Assembly: GCA_964385465.1 (NCBI GenBank)
Contig: CAYLPJ010000026.1
Coordinates: 14,373-78,372 of the forward strand
Length of the DNA: 64,000 nucleotides
Direction of reading: 5' to 3'
From: CAYLPJ01 sp964385465
GTDB lineage: Bacteria > Planctomycetota > Phycisphaerae > SM23-33
In this document: positions 1-7,144 of the stretch, piece after piece
Numbering within the stretch: the first letter of the stretch is position 1
How the letters are laid out: each line of letters opens with the position of its first letter
Position numbers and translations under genes: made by a program
Notes under the pieces: generated by a model
Told to the model about the DNA's origin: nothing
The model's database searches: none
Seen by the model: only the letters and a program-made list of their open reading frames with translations

Positions 1-515
1 CCGATCGCGCCGTCGTCATAGCCCCACCAGTAGACGTCGGGGTTGGCGTCGGGAACGTAGGGCACCGGCTCGTACCGCGCACACTCGGCGATGCCGCTGT
101 CCCACTGCGTCTGCGAGAGTTTCAGCACCTTGTATCCCCCGCCGTCCAGCAGGCCCACCAGCGGGATGCCCACCTGGCTGGTCGGGCTCGTGCGGATGAT
201 GACCTGCTCCTCCACCGGCGCGCCCTCTTTCAGCAGCCCTCCTTCCGGGCAGTGCAGGCATTCCCGCCCGTGCGTCACCGCGGCCACGAGCCCCGGCCAG
301 CCGCCGGTCGCCATCGACGCAAGCGACCACGAGCGGTTGTCCGCCGCCCAGGTCTGGGTGGCCTCGCTGATCCGACGGAGGTTGTTGGCACAAAGCAGGC
401 GTCGCGCGTACCCGCGCAAACCGCCGAGATGCGGCAGCAGCAACGCCGTCAACAGGCCGAGGATGCAGATCACGACCAACAGTTCCGGCATTGTCAAGCC
501 GCGTTGGCGTCCCAT
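1..515 (-). CDS. Type IV prepilin-like protein (pseudopilin), 3' end cut by window edge
   Basis: Reading the minus strand from the ATG at 515 gives at least 171 residues with no stop before the window ends. Residues 6-20 form a prepilin leader, short and basic (MGRQRG), then cleavage after Gly6, a Glu at +5 and a hydrophobic helix running to about residue 30. This is the class III signal of type II secretion pseudopilins and of the very numerous planctomycete prepilin-type N-terminal cleavage/methylation proteins. The remainder is a soluble domain with Trp/Tyr-rich segments. A GAGG Shine-Dalgarno lies 7 nt upstream. It is divergent from the sulfatase gene. Which pilin-like assembly it belongs to cannot be read here. 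Confidence 0.75.
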   Translation of the reverse strand, partial: MGRQRGLTMPELLVVICILGLLTALLLPHLGGLRGYARRLLCANNLRRISEATQTWAADNRSWSLASMATGGWPGLVAAVTHGRECLHCPEGGLLKEGAPVEEQVIIRTSPTSQVGIPLVGLLDGGGYKVLKLSQTQWDSGIAECARYEPVPYVPDANPDVYWWGYDDGAI

Positions 516-609
516 GTCGACCTCGTCGGCTACCGTATGCCCCGTTCGTGAAACACACAAGCTCCGACGCGGGGTTCGCGCCTTCCCCGCAGGAGGGCTG
601 ACCCGTCTG

Positions 610-638
610 TCGAAACGGGCCCGCCAGGCCGCTATACT
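610..638 (+). promoter_or_regulatory. Putative sigma-70 promoter of the sulfatase gene
   Basis: TCGAAA (4/6 to TTGACA) and TATACT (5/6 to TATAAT) are separated by 17 nt, 63 nt before the sulfatase start codon. It is the only good match in the 185-bp divergent intergenic region. Confidence 0.45.
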
Positions 639-700
639 GCCCTCTTCTCATCCGCAATCGCCCCGGCCGCCATGGCCGTGGCGGGAAAGGCAGGCTCCAC

Positions 701-2305
701 ATGTCCGACGCTCCCGACGCGACGTCCGCTCGCCGCCCGAACATCGTGCTGATCATGGTCGATGACATGGGCTACTCCGACATTGGCCGGTACGGCTCGG
801 AGATCCGCACGCCGTCGCTGGACCGCCTCGCCGGCGAGGGGATGGTCTTCTCGCAGATGTACAACTGCGCCCGCTGCTGCCCGACGCGGGCGAGCATCCT
901 CACCGGGCAGTACCCCCACCGCGCGGGCGTCGGGGCGATGGTCGGCGACCTGGGCACGCCGGCCTACCAGGGCTACATCAACGACCGCTGCGTGACCATC
1001 GCCGAGGCCCTCAAGGCCGGCGGCTACCGCACGTACATGTCCGGCAAGTGGCACTGCGGCGGGCCGTACAACACGCGCCAGCCGCAGACCTGGACGCCCG
1101 GCGATGCCACGCACCCCACGCCCAACCAGCGCGGGTTCGACGAGCACTACGGCACGCTCTGCGGGGCGGGCAGCTACTTCCACCCGCCGACGCTCACCCA
1201 CAACGGCACGTGGCAGAAGCCCGAGGGAGACGGCTGGTACCTCACCGACGCGCTCAGCGACCGCGCCGTCGGCATGGTCGAGGACGCCGCCCGCCACGAC
1301 CAGCCCTTCTTCCTCTACCTCGCCTACACCGCGCCGCACTGGCCCCTCCACGCCCCGGGCGAGGACGTCGCCCGCTATCGCGGCCGGTACACCGGCGGCT
1401 GGGACGCCCTGCGAACCACCCGCCACGAGAAACTCCGCGCCAGCGGGCTGCTGGATGCGAAGTGGCCCATCTCCCCGCGCGACCCGACCGCCCCGCCGTG
1501 GGAGGACGTCACCGACCGGGACATGCAGGACGCACGCATGGCCGCCTACGCCGCGCAGATCGACCGCATGGACCAGGGCATCGGGCGTGTGCTCGATGCG
1601 CTGGACCGCCTCGGCCTCGCCGAGGACACCATGGTCATGTTCCTCTCCGACAACGGCGGCTGCCACGAGTTCATCCAGGCTCACACCGGCTGGTCCGAGA
1701 GGCTCAACACCGGCCTGCCCGACGGGCGGGAGATGAAGATGGGCGACCTGCCCGGCGTCTACCCCGGGCCCGAGGACACCTACCAGAGCTACGGCCGGCC
1801 GTGGGCGAACGCGTCCAACACGCCCTTCCGCCTGCACAAGCACTGGGTGCACGAGGGGGGCATCTCCACGCCGCTGATCGTCCGCTACCCCGGCGTCGCG
1901 CCGGCCGGGAGCATCTCCCACGTCGTCAGCCACGTGATCGACATCCTGCCGACCTGCCTCGACGCCGCCGGCGCGGCGTATCCTTCCGATCTGGACGGGC
2001 GGTCGATCGACCCCGCCGACGGGCGGAGCATGCTGGGCTTCCTCCGCGGCGAGCCGGACCGCGACCCGCGCGTGCTCTTCTGGGAGCACGAGGGCAACCT
2101 GGCCGTCCGCGACGGGGCGTGGAAGCTCGTGGCCCGGTGGCACGACGGGCGGACGCTGCCGTGGGAGCTGTACAACATGGACGACGACCGCACCGAGCTC
2201 AACGACCTCGCCGCCGCCAAACCGGACCTGCTGGGCTCCCTGGGAACCCGCTGGCAGCGCTGGGCCGACAGCATCGGCGTCGTCCCGCGCGCGAAGCTGA
2301 TCTAA
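701..2305 (+). CDS. Arylsulfatase-family sulfatase (534 aa)
   Basis: Hydrolyses a sulfate ester, presumably on a polysaccharide or glycan. The metal-binding Asp pair is at residues 21-22 (MVDDMGYSD). The formylglycine motif C-x-P-x-R is Cys59-Cys-Pro-Thr-Arg63, followed by the family ASILTG continuation, so it is the cysteine type that needs a formylglycine-generating enzyme. GKWHCG and SDNGG motifs complete the alkaline-phosphatase-fold site, and the C-terminal domain ends in the usual ELYNMDDDRTELNDLA-type segment. Length is normal for the family. I see no signal peptide, so it may be cytoplasmic or the export signal may be missed. The stop codon directly abuts repeat copy 1. The exact substrate is unknown. 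Confidence 0.93.
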   Translation: MSDAPDATSARRPNIVLIMVDDMGYSDIGRYGSEIRTPSLDRLAGEGMVFSQMYNCARCCPTRASILTGQYPHRAGVGAMVGDLGTPAYQGYINDRCVTIAEALKAGGYRTYMSGKWHCGGPYNTRQPQTWTPGDATHPTPNQRGFDEHYGTLCGAGSYFHPPTLTHNGTWQKPEGDGWYLTDALSDRAVGMVEDAARHDQPFFLYLAYTAPHWPLHAPGEDVARYRGRYTGGWDALRTTRHEKLRASGLLDAKWPISPRDPTAPPWEDVTDRDMQDARMAAYAAQIDRMDQGIGRVLDALDRLGLAEDTMVMFLSDNGGCHEFIQAHTGWSERLNTGLPDGREMKMGDLPGVYPGPEDTYQSYGRPWANASNTPFRLHKHWVHEGGISTPLIVRYPGVAPAGSISHVVSHVIDILPTCLDAAGAAYPSDLDGRSIDPADGRSMLGFLRGEPDRDPRVLFWEHEGNLAVRDGAWKLVARWHDGRTLPWELYNMDDDRTELNDLAAAKPDLLGSLGTRWQRWADSIGVVPRAKLI

Positions 2306-2461
2306 GCGGTCTCAGATACGTTCGTTGCGGTTCCTGCGCCGGACGCGGCTCGTCTGCCAAGGCGGCCGAAGCGGGCGATGCCGCAGCATCGCCGATGCAG
2401 GCCAACGCGGCCAGGCGGGGCGGGGACCAGCAGGAACGCAACATAACGCATCTGAGGCCGC
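2306..2461 (+). repeat. Inverted-repeat element, copy 1 (156 bp)
   Basis: Begins at the base after the sulfatase stop codon. The ends are inverted repeats: GCGGTCTCAGA (2306-2316) and TCTGAGGCCGC (2451-2461), with further pairing inward (GTTGCGGTTCCTG against CAGGAACGCAAC). In the middle is a perfect 8-bp hairpin with a 4-nt loop (2374-2393). A second copy, inverted and roughly 85 % identical by hand alignment, sits at 57442-57596. No transposase is nearby. It could be a MITE/REP-like element or a bidirectional 3'-end structure between convergent genes. Confidence 0.8.
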
Positions 2462-2502
2462 TCAGGGCGGGTCGCGCTCGCGGAGCCTCGGCTCCCCCAC
2501 CG

Positions 2503-2871
2503 TCACGCTTCGTCGGGATACACCCAGACCGCCTCCTCCCGCAGCACGCGGCCGAAGGCGGTATCCCCGCCCGCGAGGGCGTCCCATTCGTCGCAAGTGT
2601 ACACAAGTGTGTCGGCGGGCACGGGCAGGGAGTTCACGTCCCATCGCGTCGGGCGGCGCTCGAAGGGCAGGTCGCTTTGGGCCACGACGAGCACGAGGTC
2701 CAGGTCGCTGCCGACGCCCCAGTCGCCGCGCGCATACGAGCCGATGTACCCGACACGCCGCAGCCGGGGCCTCTCGGCCGCTGCGGCCCGGGCCCAGGAA
2801 ACCAGCGCTCCATGCACCCGCCGCCGGTCAGGCCAGACGAGCACGGACGAATTCAACGATCTCACCGGCAT
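2503..2871 (-). CDS. MNT-type minimal nucleotidyltransferase, antitoxin of a HEPN/MNT pair
   Basis: About 122 aa if started at the ATG at 2871; a GTG a few codons later is also possible. It carries the catalytic pattern GS-X10-DxD (Gly44-Ser45 ... Asp56-Leu-Asp58) inside GSYARGDWGVGSDLDL, the signature of MntA-like AMP-transferring nucleotidyltransferases. In characterised HEPN/MNT systems the MNT protein neutralises the HEPN ribonuclease by adding AMP to a tyrosine. Here the reading frame overlaps the 3' end of the HEPN gene by about 44 nt, so the two are translationally linked in the order toxin then antitoxin. Target and activity are inferred from the family, not shown. Confidence 0.8.
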   Translation of the reverse strand: MPVRSLNSSVLVWPDRRRVHGALVSWARAAAAERPRLRRVGYIGSYARGDWGVGSDLDLVLVVAQSDLPFERRPTRWDVNSLPVPADTLVYTCDEWDALAGGDTAFGRVLREEAVWVYPDEA

Positions 2872-3217
2872 AGTCGATTGCCTCGCGGCTCTGGAGGTCG
2901 CCGTAGTGCTCGAACGGCGGGCCCTCGGGGTGTCCGTTTGCGTACCGCGGGCCAATGTAGTACCCGTCGAGAACACGGGCTTTGTCCACCAGTTCCTGCT
3001 GCGGCCGGACTGTACCGGGCAACTCGCTCAGGAGCCGAGCGATCACGTGCCCCCACGCCTCCTGCCCGCGGTTGAGGTGCAGGGCCTTGACGGCCTTCTC
3101 CGCCGCCTGCTGCGCCGCGAAGCACGCCCAGTCATGCCGCCCGTCCCGCCGGGACGCCGCCGCCTGCTCCAGGTCATGCCCGGCCTGCGCAAACCAGTCC
3201 GCATCGCGATTCGGCAT
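2828..3217 (-). CDS. HEPN-domain protein, putative RNase toxin (129 aa)
   Basis: An all-alpha HEPN (PF05168-like) protein. The segment LDGYYIGPRYANGHPEG contains R91-x4-H96, matching the R-x4-6-H ribonuclease motif of HEPN toxins, and GHVIARLLSEL near residue 57 is the family's conserved central helix. I chose the ATG at 3217 because AGGGAG lies 7 nt upstream; a longer in-frame start would add an unconserved N-terminus. It is paired with the overlapping MNT gene. HEPN proteins of this type can also be non-toxic partners of nucleotidyltransferases, so toxicity is an inference. Confidence 0.82.
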   Translation of the reverse strand: MPNRDADWFAQAGHDLEQAAASRRDGRHDWACFAAQQAAEKAVKALHLNRGQEAWGHVIARLLSELPGTVRPQQELVDKARVLDGYYIGPRYANGHPEGPPFEHYGDLQSREAIDYAGEIVEFVRARLA

Positions 3218-3289
3218 GCTCGCTCCCTCGACTCCTGCCACCATCACACTACCGCACCCGTGCCCGACATACAACGCTCGGGTGCGGGG

Positions 3290-3318
3290 TTGTTCGCAGA
3301 CATCTGTCGGGGTATGCT
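3290..3318 (+). promoter_or_regulatory. Possible sigma-70 promoter ahead of the URO-D/DegT/ceramidase-like genes
   Basis: TTGTTC and TATGCT separated by 17 nt, 46 nt before the ATG at 3364. The -35 matches consensus at only 3/6 and the -10 at 4/6. Confidence 0.3.
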
Positions 3319-3363
3319 CCCCGCCGACGGGACGCCGCGGATGTGGGTCAGCGAGGATGGACC

Positions 3364-4461
3364 ATGGCACACTACGAAGGCCTCGCGAGAGGCAACCGGA
3401 GCAATTGGCCGGGGTTGGTGGACAATATCCTGCGGAAGGGCACGCCCGACCGCTGCTACCACATCGAGCTGTTCCACGACGGCGAGGTCCGCGATGCGAT
3501 CGCCGACGGGTTCGGGCTGATGGACGGCGTCCCGGCCGACGACCCGGACTACGGGCGGCGGAAGATGATCGCCGTCAACCGCTTCTGCGGGATGGACTAC
3601 GTCCGCGTCGGCGTGGTGGGGATGGACTTCCAGCTCCACAAGGAGGTCACCGACGACACGGCCGGAATGTCCCGCAACGGCGGGCGGACGTACCAGGACG
3701 AGCACACCGGGCCGATCATGAGCTGGGAGGACTTCGAGCGGTTTCCCTGGCCGGACCCGCACGCGCCGGACGCCATGCGGGAGCTGGCGTGGTACCAGGA
3801 GCACCTGCCGGAGGACATGTGCATCATCGGCTCGGGGGGGTTCGCCCACTTCGCCGAATTCCTCTCGTGGCTGATGGGCTACGAGACGCTGTGCTTCGCG
3901 CTGTACGACAACCGCGAGCTGGTCAAGGCGATCAGCGACAAGCTCATCGAGCACTACCGTGTCATCCTCGCGAGGATGCTGGAGTTCGACCGCGTTAAGA
4001 TCGTCTGGGGCAGCGACGACATGGGCTTCCGCTCCGGGCTGCTGATCTCCCCACGCGACACCCGCGAGTTCATCCTGCCCGGGCACAAGCTCATGGCCGA
4101 GATGTCCCACGCCGCGGGTCGGCCGTACCTGCTGCACTCCTGCGGCAACCTGTACGACGTGATCGACGACCTGATCGACGACGTGGGCATCGACGCCAAG
4201 CACAGCTTCGAGGACACGATCGAGGACGTGCGGGAGGTCAAGGGCGGCTACGGCCGGCGGATCGCGCTGCTGGGCGGGATCGACGTGGACTTCCTCTGCC
4301 GCGCCGACGAGCAGGCCATCCGGCAACGCGTCCGGGAGACGCTGGACGTCTGCATGCCCGCAGGCGGGTACTGCCTGGGCAGCGGCAACAGCGTGACCAA
4401 CTACATCCCGCTGGGCAACTACCTGGCGATGGTGGACGAGGGGATGCTCTACGGCACGTAG
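3364..4461 (+). CDS. Uroporphyrinogen decarboxylase (URO-D)-family protein, likely a methyltransferase (365 aa)
   Basis: TIM-barrel URO-D superfamily protein. The segment YLLHSCGNLYDVIDDL and the late Cys in GGYCLGSGNS give the His-x-Cys...Cys arrangement of zinc-dependent MtaA/CmuA-type methyltransferases rather than the haem-pathway HemE. These catabolic URO-D homologues are common in planctomycetes beside sugar genes. The ATG at 3364 has GAGGA 8 nt upstream; an in-frame ATG at 3343 lacks one. It starts a three-gene run with short gaps (28 and 41 bp) shared with the DegT and ceramidase-like genes. The substrate is unknown. Confidence 0.8.
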   Translation: MAHYEGLARGNRSNWPGLVDNILRKGTPDRCYHIELFHDGEVRDAIADGFGLMDGVPADDPDYGRRKMIAVNRFCGMDYVRVGVVGMDFQLHKEVTDDTAGMSRNGGRTYQDEHTGPIMSWEDFERFPWPDPHAPDAMRELAWYQEHLPEDMCIIGSGGFAHFAEFLSWLMGYETLCFALYDNRELVKAISDKLIEHYRVILARMLEFDRVKIVWGSDDMGFRSGLLISPRDTREFILPGHKLMAEMSHAAGRPYLLHSCGNLYDVIDDLIDDVGIDAKHSFEDTIEDVREVKGGYGRRIALLGGIDVDFLCRADEQAIRQRVRETLDVCMPAGGYCLGSGNSVTNYIPLGNYLAMVDEGMLYGT

Positions 4462-4489
4462 CGACCTATGGGGGCGGAGGTGGCGAGAC

Positions 4490-5767
4490 ATGACGCACGT
4501 CGGCGGGAAGACGGAGCTGGCAGCGTTCGGCGGCGAGCGGACGGTACCCGAGGGCGCCGTCGGCGCCTGGCCGCCGATCGGCGAGCTGGACCGCCGACTG
4601 GTCCTGGAGTCCCTCGAGGGCGGCCAGCACACCTACGGCCCCAACAGCAAGGCCCTGGAGCGCGAGTTCGCCGAATGGGCCGGCGCGAGCCACGCGCTGT
4701 TCTGCAACTCCGGCACGGCGGCGCTGCACATGGCCGTCGTCGCCTGCGGATGCGGATGCGGGGACGAGATCATCGTCCCGGCATACACCTGGCCGTCGTC
4801 GGCGACCTGCTGCCTGCACCACAACATCGTCCCCGTGTTCGTGGACATCGACTGGGAGACGATGAACCTCGACCCGGCCAGCATCGAGGCCGCCGTCACG
4901 CCCCGGACCAAGGCGATCATGGCCGTCCACCTCCACGGGCTCATGCTGGACATGGACCGCGTGCTGGAGATCGCCGCCCGCCACGGGCTGCGGGTGATCG
5001 AGGACTGCTGCCAGGCCCACGGCGCGACCTGCCGCGGACGGCGGGCCGGCACGGTGGGTGACTGCGCCGCCTTCAGCACCAACCAGAACAAATGCCTCTG
5101 CTCCGGCGAGGGCGGGTTCTTCGTCGCCAGCGACGAGGAACTCTTCGAACGCGGCAAGACGCTGTGGTACTTCGGCGAGCACAGGCCGCCCGACGCCGGC
5201 GAAGGCTATCACGCCTACGGCATGGGCTGGATGTATCGCGGCACGGACCTGACGGCCGCGTTCGCCCGCGCCCAGCTCACCCGCCTGGATGACTACCTCC
5301 GCCGGATCCGCGACAACGCCCTCCGCCTCCACGAGCGCCTCGCCGACGTGGAGGGCCTGATCCTCCCCGCCGAGCCGGAGGGCTTCGGGCACACGTACTA
5401 CAACTACACCGTCCGCTTCGACATGGACGCCCTCGGCCACGCCGCCGACGCCGCGGCGCTGCGGGACAAGCTCGTCCGTGCCCTCAAGGCCGAGGGCGTG
5501 GACACGGGCGTCTGGCAAGGCTGGCCCGTGCCGGAGATGACCGCCCTGGCCGCCCGGGACGCCTACGGGCGCGGCTGCCCGTGGGCCTGCACCGACAGCG
5601 AGGTGACCTGCTCGCCCGGAGATTTCCCCATCGCCCGCCGTCACGCCGACTGGCACACGGGCATGACCACGCCCCTGAGACCGCCCAACGGCTCGGAGGT
5701 GGTCGATCTCGTCGCGGCCGCGTGGCGGAAGGTCATGGAGCGCGTCGACCAGGTCGAGCGTCTCTGA
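4490..5767 (+). CDS. DegT/DnrJ/EryC1/StrS-family PLP aminotransferase (425 aa)
   Basis: Sugar aminotransferase fold. The N-terminus contains a GGERTVPEG segment typical of AHBA-synthase/StrS-like members. The cofactor region FCNSGTAALH (residues 71-80), the Asp/Gln site EDCCQAHGA (171-179) and the Schiff-base lysine Lys201 in NQNKCLCSGEGG are all present, so it should be active. Family members transaminate keto-sugars or aminocyclitol precursors. It lies 28 bp after the URO-D gene and 41 bp before the ceramidase-like gene, suggesting co-transcription. The exact substrate is not readable. Confidence 0.9.
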   Translation: MTHVGGKTELAAFGGERTVPEGAVGAWPPIGELDRRLVLESLEGGQHTYGPNSKALEREFAEWAGASHALFCNSGTAALHMAVVACGCGCGDEIIVPAYTWPSSATCCLHHNIVPVFVDIDWETMNLDPASIEAAVTPRTKAIMAVHLHGLMLDMDRVLEIAARHGLRVIEDCCQAHGATCRGRRAGTVGDCAAFSTNQNKCLCSGEGGFFVASDEELFERGKTLWYFGEHRPPDAGEGYHAYGMGWMYRGTDLTAAFARAQLTRLDDYLRRIRDNALRLHERLADVEGLILPAEPEGFGHTYYNYTVRFDMDALGHAADAAALRDKLVRALKAEGVDTGVWQGWPVPEMTALAARDAYGRGCPWACTDSEVTCSPGDFPIARRHADWHTGMTTPLRPPNGSEVVDLVAAAWRKVMERVDQVERL

Positions 5768-5808
5768 CCTGCCCGCCGACGGGCCCGACCGCGGGAAAGG
5801 AGCCTGCC

Positions 5809-7089
5809 ATGCTGACCGCCGGATTCGCCTCGGCCGACATCACGCCCCCGGTGGGCACGCCGAAGATCGGCTGGATCAAGCGGATCGTCTCCGACCGCGT
5901 TCTCGACGGGCTGTCCGTTCACTGCGCCGTCCTGCGGGACGACCGGCGGGCGATCGCCTTCGTCGCGCTGGACACGCTGTGCGTGCCGGCCTCGCAGGCG
6001 GCCGGGATCCGACACCTCGCCGCCGAACGGCTGGGGCTGGAGCCCGAGGCGGTGATGGTCTCGGCCACGCACAACCACGCCGGCCCGGCCGTCACGGGGG
6101 TCTACGATGTGCCCCGCGACGAAGGGTGCGCCGAGGCGGTGGTCGAGACGGCCGGGAACGCCCTGGCCCGGGCGGTGGAGGTCGCCGAGCCGGCGGCAGT
6201 CGGCTTCGCCCGCGCGGGCGAGTTCAGCCTGACACACAACCGCCGCGTGGTCCGACGGGACGGCACGGTGAGGACGCACGGGAAGTTCGACGACGGGGCC
6301 CTGTTCATCGAGGGGCCCATCGACCCGGAAATGGCGGTGCTCGGTTTCCGATCGGCCGACGGCCGGCGGCCGCTGGGGTCGGTCGTGAACTTCGCCTGCC
6401 ACCCGACGCACCACGGCGGGGGCACCGAACTTTCGGCGGGGTTCCCGGGGGTGCTCGCCCGTCGCCTCTCCGGAAAGGGCTGGCCCGTCTGCCTCTACCT
6501 CCAGGGCGCCGCCGGCGACATCAGCCCCGGGGATCCGTACCGCGGCGTTCGTCTGAGCAAGGAGGCCATCGGCGGCGCCCTCGCCGACCGCGCCGCCGAG
6601 CTGCTGGAGGGAATGGCCTTCGCGGACCGGGCCCCGCTGCGCTTCGCCGCCAGGACCGTCCGCCTGCCGTTTCGCGATGCGACCGAAGCCGAGATCCGCG
6701 GGCGGGTGCGGGGCGCCCAGCGGTTCGTGGACCCGGGCTCCTACGACCGCCACATCCCCGCCGTGCTGGAGCGGATTCGCCGCGAGGGCGCTCACGAAGC
6801 GGAAGTGCAGCTGCTGGGCGTGGGCGATGCCGCCGTCGTGGGCCTGCCGGGCGAGATCTTCACGAGGCTTGGCCTGGCCGTCAAGCAGCAGGGGCACCCT
6901 CGCGATGTGATGGTGGCTTCGTGCACGAACGGCTCGTGCGGGTACGTTCCCACGGCCGAGGCGTTCGCCCGCGGCGGCTACGAGACGACGTTCGGTCCGG
7001 GCAGCTTCCTGGCACCCGAGGCCGGGGGAATGCTCGTCGAGGCGGCGATCGGGCTGCTGGACGGGCAGGGCGGCAGCGAGTCGGCTTGA
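5809..7089 (+). CDS. Neutral/alkaline non-lysosomal ceramidase N-terminal-domain-like hydrolase (426 aa)
   Basis: The start LTAGFASADITPPVG is the hallmark opening of PF04734-like proteins. Conserved metal-site residues are visible: SATHNHAGP (His88, His90), FACHPTHH (His198) and QGAAGDISPG, where the D-x-S corresponds to the nucleophile region of true ceramidases. There is no signal peptide and the C-terminal half of classical ceramidases is absent, so it is probably one of the many short bacterial members whose substrate is not a sphingolipid. AAAGGAG sits 6 nt before the ATG. It is the last gene of the URO-D/DegT run. Confidence 0.82.
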   Translation: MLTAGFASADITPPVGTPKIGWIKRIVSDRVLDGLSVHCAVLRDDRRAIAFVALDTLCVPASQAAGIRHLAAERLGLEPEAVMVSATHNHAGPAVTGVYDVPRDEGCAEAVVETAGNALARAVEVAEPAAVGFARAGEFSLTHNRRVVRRDGTVRTHGKFDDGALFIEGPIDPEMAVLGFRSADGRRPLGSVVNFACHPTHHGGGTELSAGFPGVLARRLSGKGWPVCLYLQGAAGDISPGDPYRGVRLSKEAIGGALADRAAELLEGMAFADRAPLRFAARTVRLPFRDATEAEIRGRVRGAQRFVDPGSYDRHIPAVLERIRREGAHEAEVQLLGVGDAAVVGLPGEIFTRLGLAVKQQGHPRDVMVASCTNGSCGYVPTAEAFARGGYETTFGPGSFLAPEAGGMLVEAAIGLLDGQGGSESA

Positions 7090-7144
7090 AACGCCTTTCG
7101 CGGGGACCTAAGCTTTGGTGCCCCGTCGGAGAGAGCGTCAAGGA

